The position numbers and the translations under genes were made by a program. Shown piece by piece: positions 29,842-38,618 of a DNA stretch of 64,000 nt (positions within the stretch are counted from its first letter, which is position 1; each line of letters begins with the position of its first letter). The notes under the pieces were generated by a model. It searched no databases and was not told where the DNA came from. It worked only from the letters and a program-made list of their open reading frames with translations. The DNA is from Oscillospiraceae bacterium (GTDB lineage: Bacteria; Bacillota; Clostridia; Oscillospirales; Oscillospiraceae), in assembly GCA_022792945.1 (NCBI GenBank), contig JAAWBZ010000033.1, positions 1 through 64,000 on the forward strand, given 5' to 3'.

Positions 29842-30101
29842 CCTGTTTCTCCCATTCCGGAAAAGCCCGCGCACAGCGCCAGCTTCTCCGCCCGCGTCAT
29901 GCGCTTGAAGGCCGCCTCCCGCCGCAGAGCCTCCGGCTTCGTCTCAAACGCCTCGTAGTAGCACAGCGCCACCGGCCGGCGGGAGCGGGTGTATTTGGCG
30001 CCCCGGCCGGCGTTGTGGGCCGCCATGCGCCGCCGGAGGTCGCAGGTCCACCCGGCGTACAGCGTCCCGTCGGCGCAGCGGGCCAGATAGGCGTAGTGCA
30101 T
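29838..30101 (-). CDS. GIY-YIG nuclease superfamily protein (YhbQ-like)
   Basis: MHYAYLARCADGTLYAGWTCDLRRRMAAHNAGRGAKYTRSRRPVAL. Confidence 0.92.
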   Translation of the reverse strand: MHYAYLARCADGTLYAGWTCDLRRRMAAHNAGRGAKYTRSRRPVALCYYEAFETKPEALRREAAFKRMTRAEKLALCAGFSGMGETG

Positions 30102-30222
30102 GGCCTCACCTCCCTGTCTCCAGTATACCGCCCCTGTCAAGGCGTTTTTTCCATTTAGGTCTCGACAGCGGCCCGGCCGCGTGGTATAATTTGACCGAAA
30201 AAGAAATTTAGGAGGCCCTGTT

Positions 30223-31575
30223 ATGTCCGATTTTCAGGCTGGCTTCGCCAGAGTCAACGTTACGCCCCCCATGGGCGTGTCCATCAACGGCTATTTCTTC
30301 GACCGCTTCGTCGAGGGCGTCCTGGACGAGCTGGAGGCCAACGCTGTGGCCCTTTCCTGCGGCGGGCAGCGCGCGGTGGTCATCGCCCTGGACAACTGCG
30401 AGATCGATCAGTACACCATGGACAGGTTCCGCGGGCAGATCGCCCGGGACTGCGGCGTCGAACCCGCCGCCATCCTCGTCCACACCACCCACACCCATGT
30501 GGCCCCCTTTGTAGGCCAGGATCCGGTGGACCGAGGCCGGCACGGCGAGGCCGAATATGAGGCCTACCTCACCCGCCAGCTCTCCGCCGCCGCCCAGCGG
30601 GCCTTCGCAGACCTGAAGCCCGCCAGGGCTGGCTGGGCCGTGGGACAGGCGCCGGGCATCTCCTTCCTGCGGCGCTTCCGCATGAAGGACGGCTCCATCC
30701 GCACCAACCCCGGCGTGGGCAATCCCGATATCGCGGCCCCCATCGGAGAGGTGGATGAGCGGGTCAACGTGGTGCGCATCGTCCGCCAGGGCGGCGCGGA
30801 TATCGTCATCGCCAACTTTGGCGTCCACCCAGACACCGTCGGCGGCAGCAAAGTCACCGCCGACTACCCCGGCTTTGCCCGCCGCACCCTGGAGCGCGCC
30901 CTGCCCCATACCCGGTGCGTGTTTCTCAACGGCGCCCAGGGCGACGTGAACCATGTGAACGTCCACGCCAGGGGCGGCGACTTCAACGGCCTGGAGCTGG
31001 ACAGCTTCGACGACGTGGCCCGCGGCTATGAGCACGCGGCCCACATGGGCCGGGTGATTGCCGGCGGCGTGCTCCAGGTGTATACCAAGGCGCACTTTGC
31101 GCCGGTGGAGGACCTGCGCTTTGCCGAGCGGCGGGTGGACCTGCCGTCCAACATGCCCACGGCGGAGGAAATGGTCCAGGCCAGCCGGTTCGTGGCCCTG
31201 CACCAGGCCGGACGGGACTGCGACATCCCCTTTGAGGGCATGGAGCTGACCACCGTGGTGGCCGAGTCCCTGCGGATGCAGCAGCTGGAGCACGGCCCGG
31301 AGAGCTTCCCCCTGCGCCTGACGGCGGTGGCCTTCGGCCCCATTGCCCTGCTGGGCATCCCGGGCGAGCCCTTCACGGGCATCGGCCTGGCGGTCAAGGC
31401 GGGGTCCAAGTTCCCCATGACCATGCCCTGCTGCCTGACCAACGGCTCGGAGGGCTACTTCCCCATGCAGGAGGCCTACGACGAGGGCGGCTACGAGGCC
31501 CGCTCATCCTGCTTCAGGGCTGGCGTCGCCGAGCGTATCGCGGAGGAAAGCCTGACGCTTTTGAACAGCCTGTAA
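30223..31575 (+). CDS. Neutral/alkaline ceramidase-like protein
   Basis: GFARVNVTPPMG; LVHTTHTHVAP; VFLNGAQGDVNHVN. Confidence 0.75.
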   Translation: MSDFQAGFARVNVTPPMGVSINGYFFDRFVEGVLDELEANAVALSCGGQRAVVIALDNCEIDQYTMDRFRGQIARDCGVEPAAILVHTTHTHVAPFVGQDPVDRGRHGEAEYEAYLTRQLSAAAQRAFADLKPARAGWAVGQAPGISFLRRFRMKDGSIRTNPGVGNPDIAAPIGEVDERVNVVRIVRQGGADIVIANFGVHPDTVGGSKVTADYPGFARRTLERALPHTRCVFLNGAQGDVNHVNVHARGGDFNGLELDSFDDVARGYEHAAHMGRVIAGGVLQVYTKAHFAPVEDLRFAERRVDLPSNMPTAEEMVQASRFVALHQAGRDCDIPFEGMELTTVVAESLRMQQLEHGPESFPLRLTAVAFGPIALLGIPGEPFTGIGLAVKAGSKFPMTMPCCLTNGSEGYFPMQEAYDEGGYEARSSCFRAGVAERIAEESLTLLNSL

Positions 31576-31588
31576 ATAAAAAGAATCA

Positions 31589-31625
31589 AAAAAATCGCCG
31601 GCCTTTTGCAAAGACCGGCGATTTG
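31589..31625. terminator. Terminator hairpin related to the dispersed repeat core
   Basis: AAATCGCCGG...CCGGCGATTT. Confidence 0.6.
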
Positions 31626-31665
31626 TGTTATAATGGCGCAAACGCTTTTTTCCAAGGAGGAAACC

Positions 31666-32796
31666 ATGAACGATAAAGAAATTTCTGAGATCCGCCGGCG
31701 CTTCCGCGCCGACCGCTCCAACATCACCCATATCCGCGGCTGCTACGTCAACGACAACCGTGAGATCATCGCCTCCTTCGACCAGTCCATGGGCCTGGCC
31801 GCCGAGGAGGAGAAGGAAAAATACCTGGCGCTCCTCAAGCGCGCCCTCTCCGGCGTCCCGGGCAAAAACCTGCTGGACATCACCTTCCGCACCCAGCAGG
31901 TGGCCGACAGCGACGAGCACCGCCTCCTCTCCGCCCTGCGGGACTCCGCCCTGAAGGACGAGGAGATCGTCCAGGAGTTCTTCCAGAAGGTGGTCCAGGC
32001 CCTGACCATGGAGACCAGCTACCTCATCCTCCTGGCCCACGACGTCTACGACGTCCCCTACCGCGGCCGCGGCGGCGGACGGCTGGCGGACGCCTCGGAG
32101 AACCAGTTTTCCTACGTCGTCTGCGCCGTCTGCCCGGTAAAGGAGACCAAGCAGCAGCTCTGCTACAGCCCCGAGGAGCGCCGCTTTGTCAACCGCCGGG
32201 CCGACTACGCCGCCGCGCCGCCGGAGCTGGGCTTCCTGTTCCCGGCCTTCGACGACCGCAGCACCAACCTCTATAACGCCCTCTACTACATCCACAACAC
32301 GTCCCAGGTCCATGAGGACTTCATCGACGCCATCTTTCACACCGAGCCGCCCATGGCCCCCGACGAGCAGCGGGAGACGTTCCAGGCGGTGCTGGCCGGC
32401 TCGCTGGAGGAGGACTGCAGCCTGGACGTGGTGCAGACGGTCCACGAGCAGCTCTGCGGCCTGATCGCCGAGCACAAGGCCAGCCGCGAGCCGGAGCCGC
32501 TGGTCATCACCAAGGTGCAGGTGGAGGACGTGCTGGCGGCCTGCGGCGTGCCGGAGCAGGGCGTGGAGCGGTTCGGCCAGAGCTTTGACGAGGAGTTCGG
32601 CCCGGACGCGATTTTAAGCCCCAGCAACATCGTGGATCCCCAGCTGGCCCTGGTGACGCCGGACGTGACCATCAAGGTCAACCCAGAGCGCCGCGACCTG
32701 GTGGAAACCCGCGTCATCGCCGGCGCCAAGTACATCCTGGTCCGCGCCGACGAGGCTGTGGAGGTCAACGGGATCAATATCCATATCAACCAATAG
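31666..32796 (+). CDS. DUF4317 family protein
   Basis: MNDKEISEIRRRFRADRSNITHIRGCYVNDNREIIASFDQSMGL. Confidence 0.85.
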   Translation: MNDKEISEIRRRFRADRSNITHIRGCYVNDNREIIASFDQSMGLAAEEEKEKYLALLKRALSGVPGKNLLDITFRTQQVADSDEHRLLSALRDSALKDEEIVQEFFQKVVQALTMETSYLILLAHDVYDVPYRGRGGGRLADASENQFSYVVCAVCPVKETKQQLCYSPEERRFVNRRADYAAAPPELGFLFPAFDDRSTNLYNALYYIHNTSQVHEDFIDAIFHTEPPMAPDEQRETFQAVLAGSLEEDCSLDVVQTVHEQLCGLIAEHKASREPEPLVITKVQVEDVLAACGVPEQGVERFGQSFDEEFGPDAILSPSNIVDPQLALVTPDVTIKVNPERRDLVETRVIAGAKYILVRADEAVEVNGINIHINQ

Positions 32797-32800
32797 GAAA

Positions 32801-32833
32801 AGACAAGGCAGGCCGCAAGGGTCTGCCTTGTCT
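32801..32833. terminator. Bidirectional terminator
   Basis: AGACAAGGCAG...CTGCCTTGTCT between convergent genes. Confidence 0.7.
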
Positions 32834-32838
32834 CCGTT

Positions 32839-33348
32839 TCACGTTTTCTTCCGCGTCAGGCAGGCTCCGGCGGCGCCTCCGAGCAGGACAAGCGGCGCGG
32901 CCCGGACGAACAGCCACTCCAGCGCGTGCAGCGAGGCGCCGAGGACCGCGGTTTCAGGCTGGCTGTAGTCCCAGCCCAGGTAAGGGCTGGGGAACACGAT
33001 CAGGGCCGCGAAAACCGCCGCGGTCGCCGTACACAGCAGCACGAAAAACCAATGAAGCGCGCGCTGCTCCGCCGCCCTCCGGCGCGCAAGCTGCAGGTTG
33101 ATGACCTCCAGCTTCTCGGAAATGGCACTGAGCGCATCCGCCCTCGTCTCGGCCAGCGTCTCGCCCAGCAGGGTGCTGACCGGCGTTTCCAACGCCTCGG
33201 ACAGGGAGATCAGCAGCTCGGCGTCCGGGACCGACCGGCCCTGCTCCCATTTCGAGACGGTCTGCCGCACCACATTCAGCCGCGCGGCCAGCTCCTCCTG
33301 TGAAAGCCCTTTGGATTTTCTGACTGCCTTTATGTTTTCACTCAGCAT
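32839..33348 (-). CDS. XRE-type HTH regulator with C-terminal TM segments
   Basis: MLSENIKAVRKSKGLSQEELAARLNVVRQTVSKWEQGRSVPD plus two TM helices. Confidence 0.9.
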   Translation of the reverse strand: MLSENIKAVRKSKGLSQEELAARLNVVRQTVSKWEQGRSVPDAELLISLSEALETPVSTLLGETLAETRADALSAISEKLEVINLQLARRRAAEQRALHWFFVLLCTATAAVFAALIVFPSPYLGWDYSQPETAVLGASLHALEWLFVRAAPLVLLGGAAGACLTRKKT

Positions 33349-33468
33349 CAGCGAGGACCTCCTTTCCCCGCCATGATACAGCAAAAGGCCCGTTGCGGCA
33401 AGCAACATCCATTAACATGACAGGAAACACCCGCCAAAAAGCTGCTTTTCTGCGGATGTCCGGCTTTT

Positions 33469-34533
33469 TTACCGCCGCAGCTCCAGAAGCTGCTCCCGGG
33501 TGCCGAACCGTTTGGCGCTCTCCACCAGGGCAGCCACGTTTTCCGGCTTGGTATTTTCGCCCAGGGCACAGCCCGAGCTGAGGATCAGGCCGCGGCCCTT
33601 CGTCGCCCCGACCAGCGCCCTGGCCTGGGACAGGACCGTCTCCGGCGCGCCGGTACACATGGGGTCGCTGGGGTTCAGGTTGCCCATGAGCACCACGCTC
33701 TCCGGGACTGCCGCCCGGGCGCGGCCCATGTCCACCTGCCAGTCCACCTCCAGAATGTCGGACCCCAGGCGGCCCATGTCCTCAATAATGGCGTTGGTGT
33801 TGCCGCAGATGTGGATGGAGTACGCCCCCGGCAGATCCCGCACCGCCTCCGCCACCTTTTTCTCATACGGCGCGGCGAATTCCCGGTACATGGCCGGGGA
33901 GATCAGGTTGGGGCTGGCGTAGGCGTCTCCCATGCTGGTGGCGTGGGCGCCCAGCTTCAGCATGGCCCGGGCGAAGCGGGTGTGGGCCTCGGTGCACCAG
34001 GCCAGGGCATGATGGACCACGTCCTCGTCCTCCTCGATGAGGTCCATCATCAGGTTCTGCGCGCCCCGCAGCAGGCACAGCAGGTCAAACGGCCCCTGGT
34101 CCGCCCGGCCCATGATGAACACATGGTCCCCGACGGCGCTGAGCAGCCGCTCGGTGGTCTCCAGCCACACCGGCAGGCGCGCGTCCTTCTCGGGATCGGG
34201 CATGTGGAGGGAATCAATGTCCCGCAGGTCCTCCAGAATGGGGCTGTTCTCATCCACCGCCGCCACGTCGCCCTCGCGGTAGGTCACCTTCGCGCCGCAG
34301 GCCTCGGCCAGGCTGGCGTCGTCCACGTCCACCACGCAGCCGTCGTAGCCGAAATGGTCCTGACAGGCGATGTGGCACTGGGCCATCTTGGCCGGGTCGC
34401 GGTTGACCTGGCCGATGTGGAAGCCGCTGTGGCGCACGCTGAATAAAAAGCTCTGGGGAATCACCGGCAGGCGGTCCGGCGTCTCGCCGCGCAGGACCGC
34501 CTCCACCCGCTCCCGGGAAGTCATTTCTTGCAT
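33469..34533 (-). CDS. Uroporphyrinogen decarboxylase family protein (MtaA/CmuA-like)
   Basis: SRERVEAVLRGETPDRLPVIP; zinc-site-like HICGNT and SSGCALG motifs. Confidence 0.85.
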   Translation of the reverse strand: MQEMTSRERVEAVLRGETPDRLPVIPQSFLFSVRHSGFHIGQVNRDPAKMAQCHIACQDHFGYDGCVVDVDDASLAEACGAKVTYREGDVAAVDENSPILEDLRDIDSLHMPDPEKDARLPVWLETTERLLSAVGDHVFIMGRADQGPFDLLCLLRGAQNLMMDLIEEDEDVVHHALAWCTEAHTRFARAMLKLGAHATSMGDAYASPNLISPAMYREFAAPYEKKVAEAVRDLPGAYSIHICGNTNAIIEDMGRLGSDILEVDWQVDMGRARAAVPESVVLMGNLNPSDPMCTGAPETVLSQARALVGATKGRGLILSSGCALGENTKPENVAALVESAKRFGTREQLLELRR

Positions 34534-34634
34534 AGCTCTGTCCTCCTGTTGTGATGATCGTTCCTTTATCATAGCAGAGGCCGGAACGGGAAGTCTATGA
34601 TTTTCTAACGAAATTTTGTAAAATATTCCGGTCT

Positions 34635-36554
34635 CTACCGCTTTCTGCCGGATTTTTTGTGATATCTTCCGTTTTTGTTCCGGCTGGGCCGGTGCGGCTT
34701 GGGCACGCCGGTGCGGCCGTCCCGCTTGGCGCTGGGCGGCGGGGCGGGGCGGCGCTCACCGGGCAGGGGGCGGATGAGGCAGCCCTTCTCATAGCCGATC
34801 AGATCCCGCCGGCCCGCTTTCACCAGCGCCTCATGGACCAGGGCGTAGTTCTTGGGGTTCCGGTACTGGATCAGCGCCCGCTGCATGGCCTTTTCGTGGG
34901 GATCGGTGGGGACATAGACCCGCTCCATGGTCCTGGGGTCCAGGCCGGTATAGTACATGACGGTGGAGAGGGTGGAGGGCGTGGGATAGAAGTCCTGCAC
35001 CTGCTCCGGCGCGTGCCCGGTGTCCCGCAGGTACTCAGCCAGTGCCACGGCCTCCTTCAGGGTCGAGCCGGGGTGGGAGGACATGAGGTAGGGCACTACA
35101 AACTGCTTCAGGCCCAGCTGTCGGTTGAGACGCTCATACTTGGAGAGGAACCGCTCGTAGACCGCCCGCCGGGGCTTGCCCATCTTGTCCAGCACCGGGT
35201 CGGCGATGTGCTCGGGGGCCACCTTCAGCTGTCCGGAGACGTGATAGCGCACCAGCTCGCGGAAAAAGGTGTCGTCGGGGTCGGAGAGCAGGTAGTCAAA
35301 GCGGATGCCGGAGCGGATAAATACCTTTTTCACTCTCGGCAGCGCTCGGAGCTTCCGCAGCAGGGCCAGATAGTCGCCATGGTCCGCCTCCAGGTTTTTG
35401 CACGGCCGCGGATAGAGGCACTGCCGCCCGGGGCAGGCGCCCCGCTGGAGCTGCTTTTGGCAGGCGGGCTGCCGGAAATTGGCGGTGGGGCCGCCAACGT
35501 CATGGATGTAGCCCTTGAAATCCGGCGCTTCGGTCATACGCCGCGCCTCGGAGAGCATGGACTCGTGGCTGCGGGTCTGGATGATCCGCCCCTGGTGGAA
35601 GGTCAGCGCGCAGAAGCTGCACCCGCCAAAGCACCCCCGGCAGGACACCAGGGAGAACCGCACCTCCTCAATAGCCGGCACGCCCCCCGCCGCCTCATAG
35701 GACGGGTGATACGTGCGGACGTAGGGCAAATCGTAGACCTGGTCCATCTCCGCCTGGGTCAGGGGCGGCTGGGGCGGGTTCTGCACGACGAACTCGCCGC
35801 CCTCGTAGGGCTCCACCAGCGTCTTGGCAGAAAAGGGATCGGTGTTGCGGTATTGGATATAAAAGCTCCCGGCATAGGCCCGCCGGTCCCGCGCCAGCGT
35901 CGGATAGTCCGGCAGGACGATGTGAGGCGCCTGAAGGTCCGGCTTCCGCGTCCGGTAGACTGTCCCGCGGATGAAGGTAAGATCGGCGGGAGAAAGGCCG
36001 CTGTCCAAAGCGTCGGCCGCCTCCACCACGGCCTTCTCGCCCATGCCGTAGAGCAGCAGATCCGCCTGGCTGTCCAGCAGCAGCGAGCGCTTGAGCTTGT
36101 CTGACCAGTAGTCGTAGTGGGCCAGCCGCCGGAGGCTGGCCTCGATGCCGCCCACCAGGATGGGCACGGCGCCGTAGACCCGGCGAATCAGGTTGCAGTA
36201 GACCACCGCGGCGTAGTCGGGCCGCTTTCCCATCTGCCCGCCGGGGGTGTAGGCGTCGGTCCTGCGGCGCTTTTTGGAGACGGAATAGTGGTTGACCATG
36301 GAGTCCATATTCCCGCCAGACACCAGAAACCCCAGCCGCGGCCTGCCCAGGACCGTGACAGACTGGGGATTTTTCCAATTGGGCTGAGCGATGACGCCCA
36401 CCTTGTAGCCCGCGCGCTCCAGCACGCGGGTGATGATGGCGTGGCCGAAGGACGGATGGTCCACATAGGCGTCGCCGCTGACGTAGACAAAGTCGCACTG
36501 CGTCCAGCCCCGCGCCCGCATGTCCGCCTTGGAAACGGGCAGAAATTCCGCCAT
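34635..36554 (-). CDS. YgiQ family radical SAM protein
   Basis: VYVSGDAYVDHPSFGHAIITRVLERAGY; SCRGCFGGCSFCALTFHQGR; PHEKAMQRALIQYRNPKNY. Confidence 0.95.
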   Translation of the reverse strand: MAEFLPVSKADMRARGWTQCDFVYVSGDAYVDHPSFGHAIITRVLERAGYKVGVIAQPNWKNPQSVTVLGRPRLGFLVSGGNMDSMVNHYSVSKKRRRTDAYTPGGQMGKRPDYAAVVYCNLIRRVYGAVPILVGGIEASLRRLAHYDYWSDKLKRSLLLDSQADLLLYGMGEKAVVEAADALDSGLSPADLTFIRGTVYRTRKPDLQAPHIVLPDYPTLARDRRAYAGSFYIQYRNTDPFSAKTLVEPYEGGEFVVQNPPQPPLTQAEMDQVYDLPYVRTYHPSYEAAGGVPAIEEVRFSLVSCRGCFGGCSFCALTFHQGRIIQTRSHESMLSEARRMTEAPDFKGYIHDVGGPTANFRQPACQKQLQRGACPGRQCLYPRPCKNLEADHGDYLALLRKLRALPRVKKVFIRSGIRFDYLLSDPDDTFFRELVRYHVSGQLKVAPEHIADPVLDKMGKPRRAVYERFLSKYERLNRQLGLKQFVVPYLMSSHPGSTLKEAVALAEYLRDTGHAPEQVQDFYPTPSTLSTVMYYTGLDPRTMERVYVPTDPHEKAMQRALIQYRNPKNYALVHEALVKAGRRDLIGYEKGCLIRPLPGERRPAPPPSAKRDGRTGVPKPHRPSRNKNGRYHKKSGRKR

Positions 36555-36636
36555 ACATAACCCCTCCTGTTCTGTTTCTATGATACCAGATGGAGCGGCA
36601 AATGGGAAGGGGCAAAACAGCCGCCGCGCGCGCCAT

Positions 36637-36679
36637 AAAAAGTTTCGCCGTCCACAGACGGCGAAACCCCTTAAAGAGG
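36637..36679 (+). repeat. Dispersed intergenic repeat copy C (internally deleted)
   Basis: AAAAGTTTCGCC...CAGACGGCGAAACCCCTTAAAGAGG matches the two ends of copy D. Confidence 0.6.
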
Positions 36680-36682
36680 ATG

Positions 36683-36838
36683 CTGGCGCTGAACGTGGAC
36701 CCGCAGGGGGATTTGACCAATCCAGGCGGACTACCTGGCAGCGGGGGATATAACCTAGCTGGCAGGGACTGTTCAGCGCATCCAGAGGCAAATCCATCTG
36801 TGTTTGCGAATCAGCGGGGTGTTTCTGACCATGGCTAA
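36683..36838 (+). pseudogene. Possible ParA/Soj remnant
   Basis: MLALNVDPQGDLTNPGG and VFANQRGV in one frame resemble ParA signature motifs, in unusual order. Confidence 0.3.
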
Positions 36839-37227
36839 CGAAACGAACTTCCGGAAGGCTATTGCGGCCTCAGTTAGGCCTTGTTTGAAAAATGGCAACA
36901 TGCCCAGACGACGGTTCTTTTTCCGCCTGGGCGGCACAATATTCCCTTGAAATCCGTCAGGATTCCTGCGGAAAAATTGTTTGCCAGACGAGAAAATCCC
37001 TCTCCGCCGGGCACATTGCCATTTGTCTGCTTTGGCGTCTCATCATTCTTCATCCCTCCCATCTTATTTTACCATAGGAAGGCTTTATTCGTTACTTTGT
37101 CAACAGCTCCAGACTATGCCGGCGCCAACGGCGCCCGCATAATCTCCTGCATTCTCGACAGGAACTGTGTACGGTACATGGTCCCTGCCCCCGGCAAATC
37201 GGGATGGGATGGCAGATATGCGGGAAT

Positions 37228-37911
37228 TCAGCATGCACTGGAGAGGCGCTGCAGATGATCCAGCCGTACCTCGCCGGCGAAGGCCGGGACCGGCAGCTGT
37301 GCTGCCAGCACCCCGGCCTGTGCGCGCCGCGCCGCGTTGGAGACCTGGTTGACAATCAGCGTGTCGAAGCCGCCCTCCTGCCGCAGCACCGCGGCGATGT
37401 GCGCCGGCGTTGCCAGGGCCTCCGGAGACGTACCGGCCAGGGCGGCAAAGCGGTCGGAGCGGTGGGCCGCCGATTGGATCGGTACGCCGAAGCCCGACGC
37501 GCCCACCACTGCCAGGACGCGGTCCGAGCCGGCGGGGATCACCGGCTCATGGGCGAGGTGCGCCTTGAGGGGCAGGCCGGCAGAGCCGTCAGCCTCCACG
37601 AGAATATAGTCCGCCAGCCGCCGCAGGGCCTCCGGCGGCAGAGGCGGCGCGGACAGCTTGCCGTGTTCCGCCGGCGTCCCGAAGCAGACGGCCCGGCGCT
37701 CGTCCAGCAGCCGGCGCAGCTGCGCCGCATCGGCGGCGTTTGGCAACGTGTCCGAGGGGAAAATCCGCGTGGTGGTACAGAAGATCACCCGCCCCGGCAG
37801 CGCCGCCGCCAGGCGGTGGGCCAAAGTGGTTTTGCCGCCGCTGCCGATCATGGCAATCACGCCGGGGCGGATTTTCAGCAGCCGGTCCAGCGGCGTCCCG
37901 GCTGTCCTCAT
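37228..37911 (-). CDS. yqeC: YqeC-like putative selenium-dependent hydroxylase accessory protein
   Basis: VIAMIGSGGKTTLAHRLA P-loop; CTTTRIFPSD; ILVEADGSAGLPLKAHLAHEPVIP. Confidence 0.85.
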   Translation of the reverse strand: MRTAGTPLDRLLKIRPGVIAMIGSGGKTTLAHRLAAALPGRVIFCTTTRIFPSDTLPNAADAAQLRRLLDERRAVCFGTPAEHGKLSAPPLPPEALRRLADYILVEADGSAGLPLKAHLAHEPVIPAGSDRVLAVVGASGFGVPIQSAAHRSDRFAALAGTSPEALATPAHIAAVLRQEGGFDTLIVNQVSNAARRAQAGVLAAQLPVPAFAGEVRLDHLQRLSSAC

Positions 37912-38618
37912 GCGATCAGAGCCTTCACAGCCATCAGGATGCCGTAGACCACCGGCTGATGCGCCAGGTAGATCCACAGCGAGTGCCGCCCGCAGGCACT
38001 GAGAAACCGGATGGGCTGCCGGTCCGCCGGGACCCGGGGCAGCAGCGTCCGCCGGTTCCTGTAGGCGGTCCGGCCCAGCACCGTCCCCAGCATGAACCAG
38101 CCCAGCTGCGGACACAGCGGAAAATAGTCCCCCGCCGCGAACCCCGGCGCCCGCAGGCCCAGGACGAAGAGGTACGGGCACTCCACCAGGAACGTCGTGA
38201 ACCAATACCCCAGCGCCACCAGCGCCGCCCCCATGGCCGCGATGGCCCAGGTGGGCAGGCGGCGGTAGAGGGGATACACGATCATGCCCACGCCCAGCAG
38301 GTGCAGCACGCCGAACTGGATGCGGACCGTCCGGTCGGCCATACCCAGGGCGATCATGGCCTCGGTGACGCCGGTGACGGCCATGCCGCAGGCCAATACG
38401 ATCAGCCCCCGCCGGACGCTGCGGGACCCCAGTGTCACGCAGACGCCGCTGAGGATCACAAAGAGGACCCCGCCGTAGTCCATAATGAATTGGAACACCG
38501 GGTGCAGGGAGAATTGCAGCCCCACGAAGTAACGCAGGTCGAACACCGTGTGGACGATCACCACACAGAGGATGCAGAGCCCCCGGAAGGCGTCCAGCTC
38601 CCAGATGCGCTCCCTCAT
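37908..38618 (-). CDS. DUF1624-like (heparan-alpha-glucosaminide N-acetyltransferase-like) membrane protein
   Basis: MRERIWELDAFRGLCILCVVIVHTVFDL; multi-TM. Confidence 0.8.
   Translation of the reverse strand: MRERIWELDAFRGLCILCVVIVHTVFDLRYFVGLQFSLHPVFQFIMDYGGVLFVILSGVCVTLGSRSVRRGLIVLACGMAVTGVTEAMIALGMADRTVRIQFGVLHLLGVGMIVYPLYRRLPTWAIAAMGAALVALGYWFTTFLVECPYLFVLGLRAPGFAAGDYFPLCPQLGWFMLGTVLGRTAYRNRRTLLPRVPADRQPIRFLSACGRHSLWIYLAHQPVVYGILMAVKALIA

Noticed and set aside
36874-37062. Minus-strand 62-aa ORF near the ParA-like scar
   Set aside because: Plausible upstream promoter sequence but no recognisable family and poor start context
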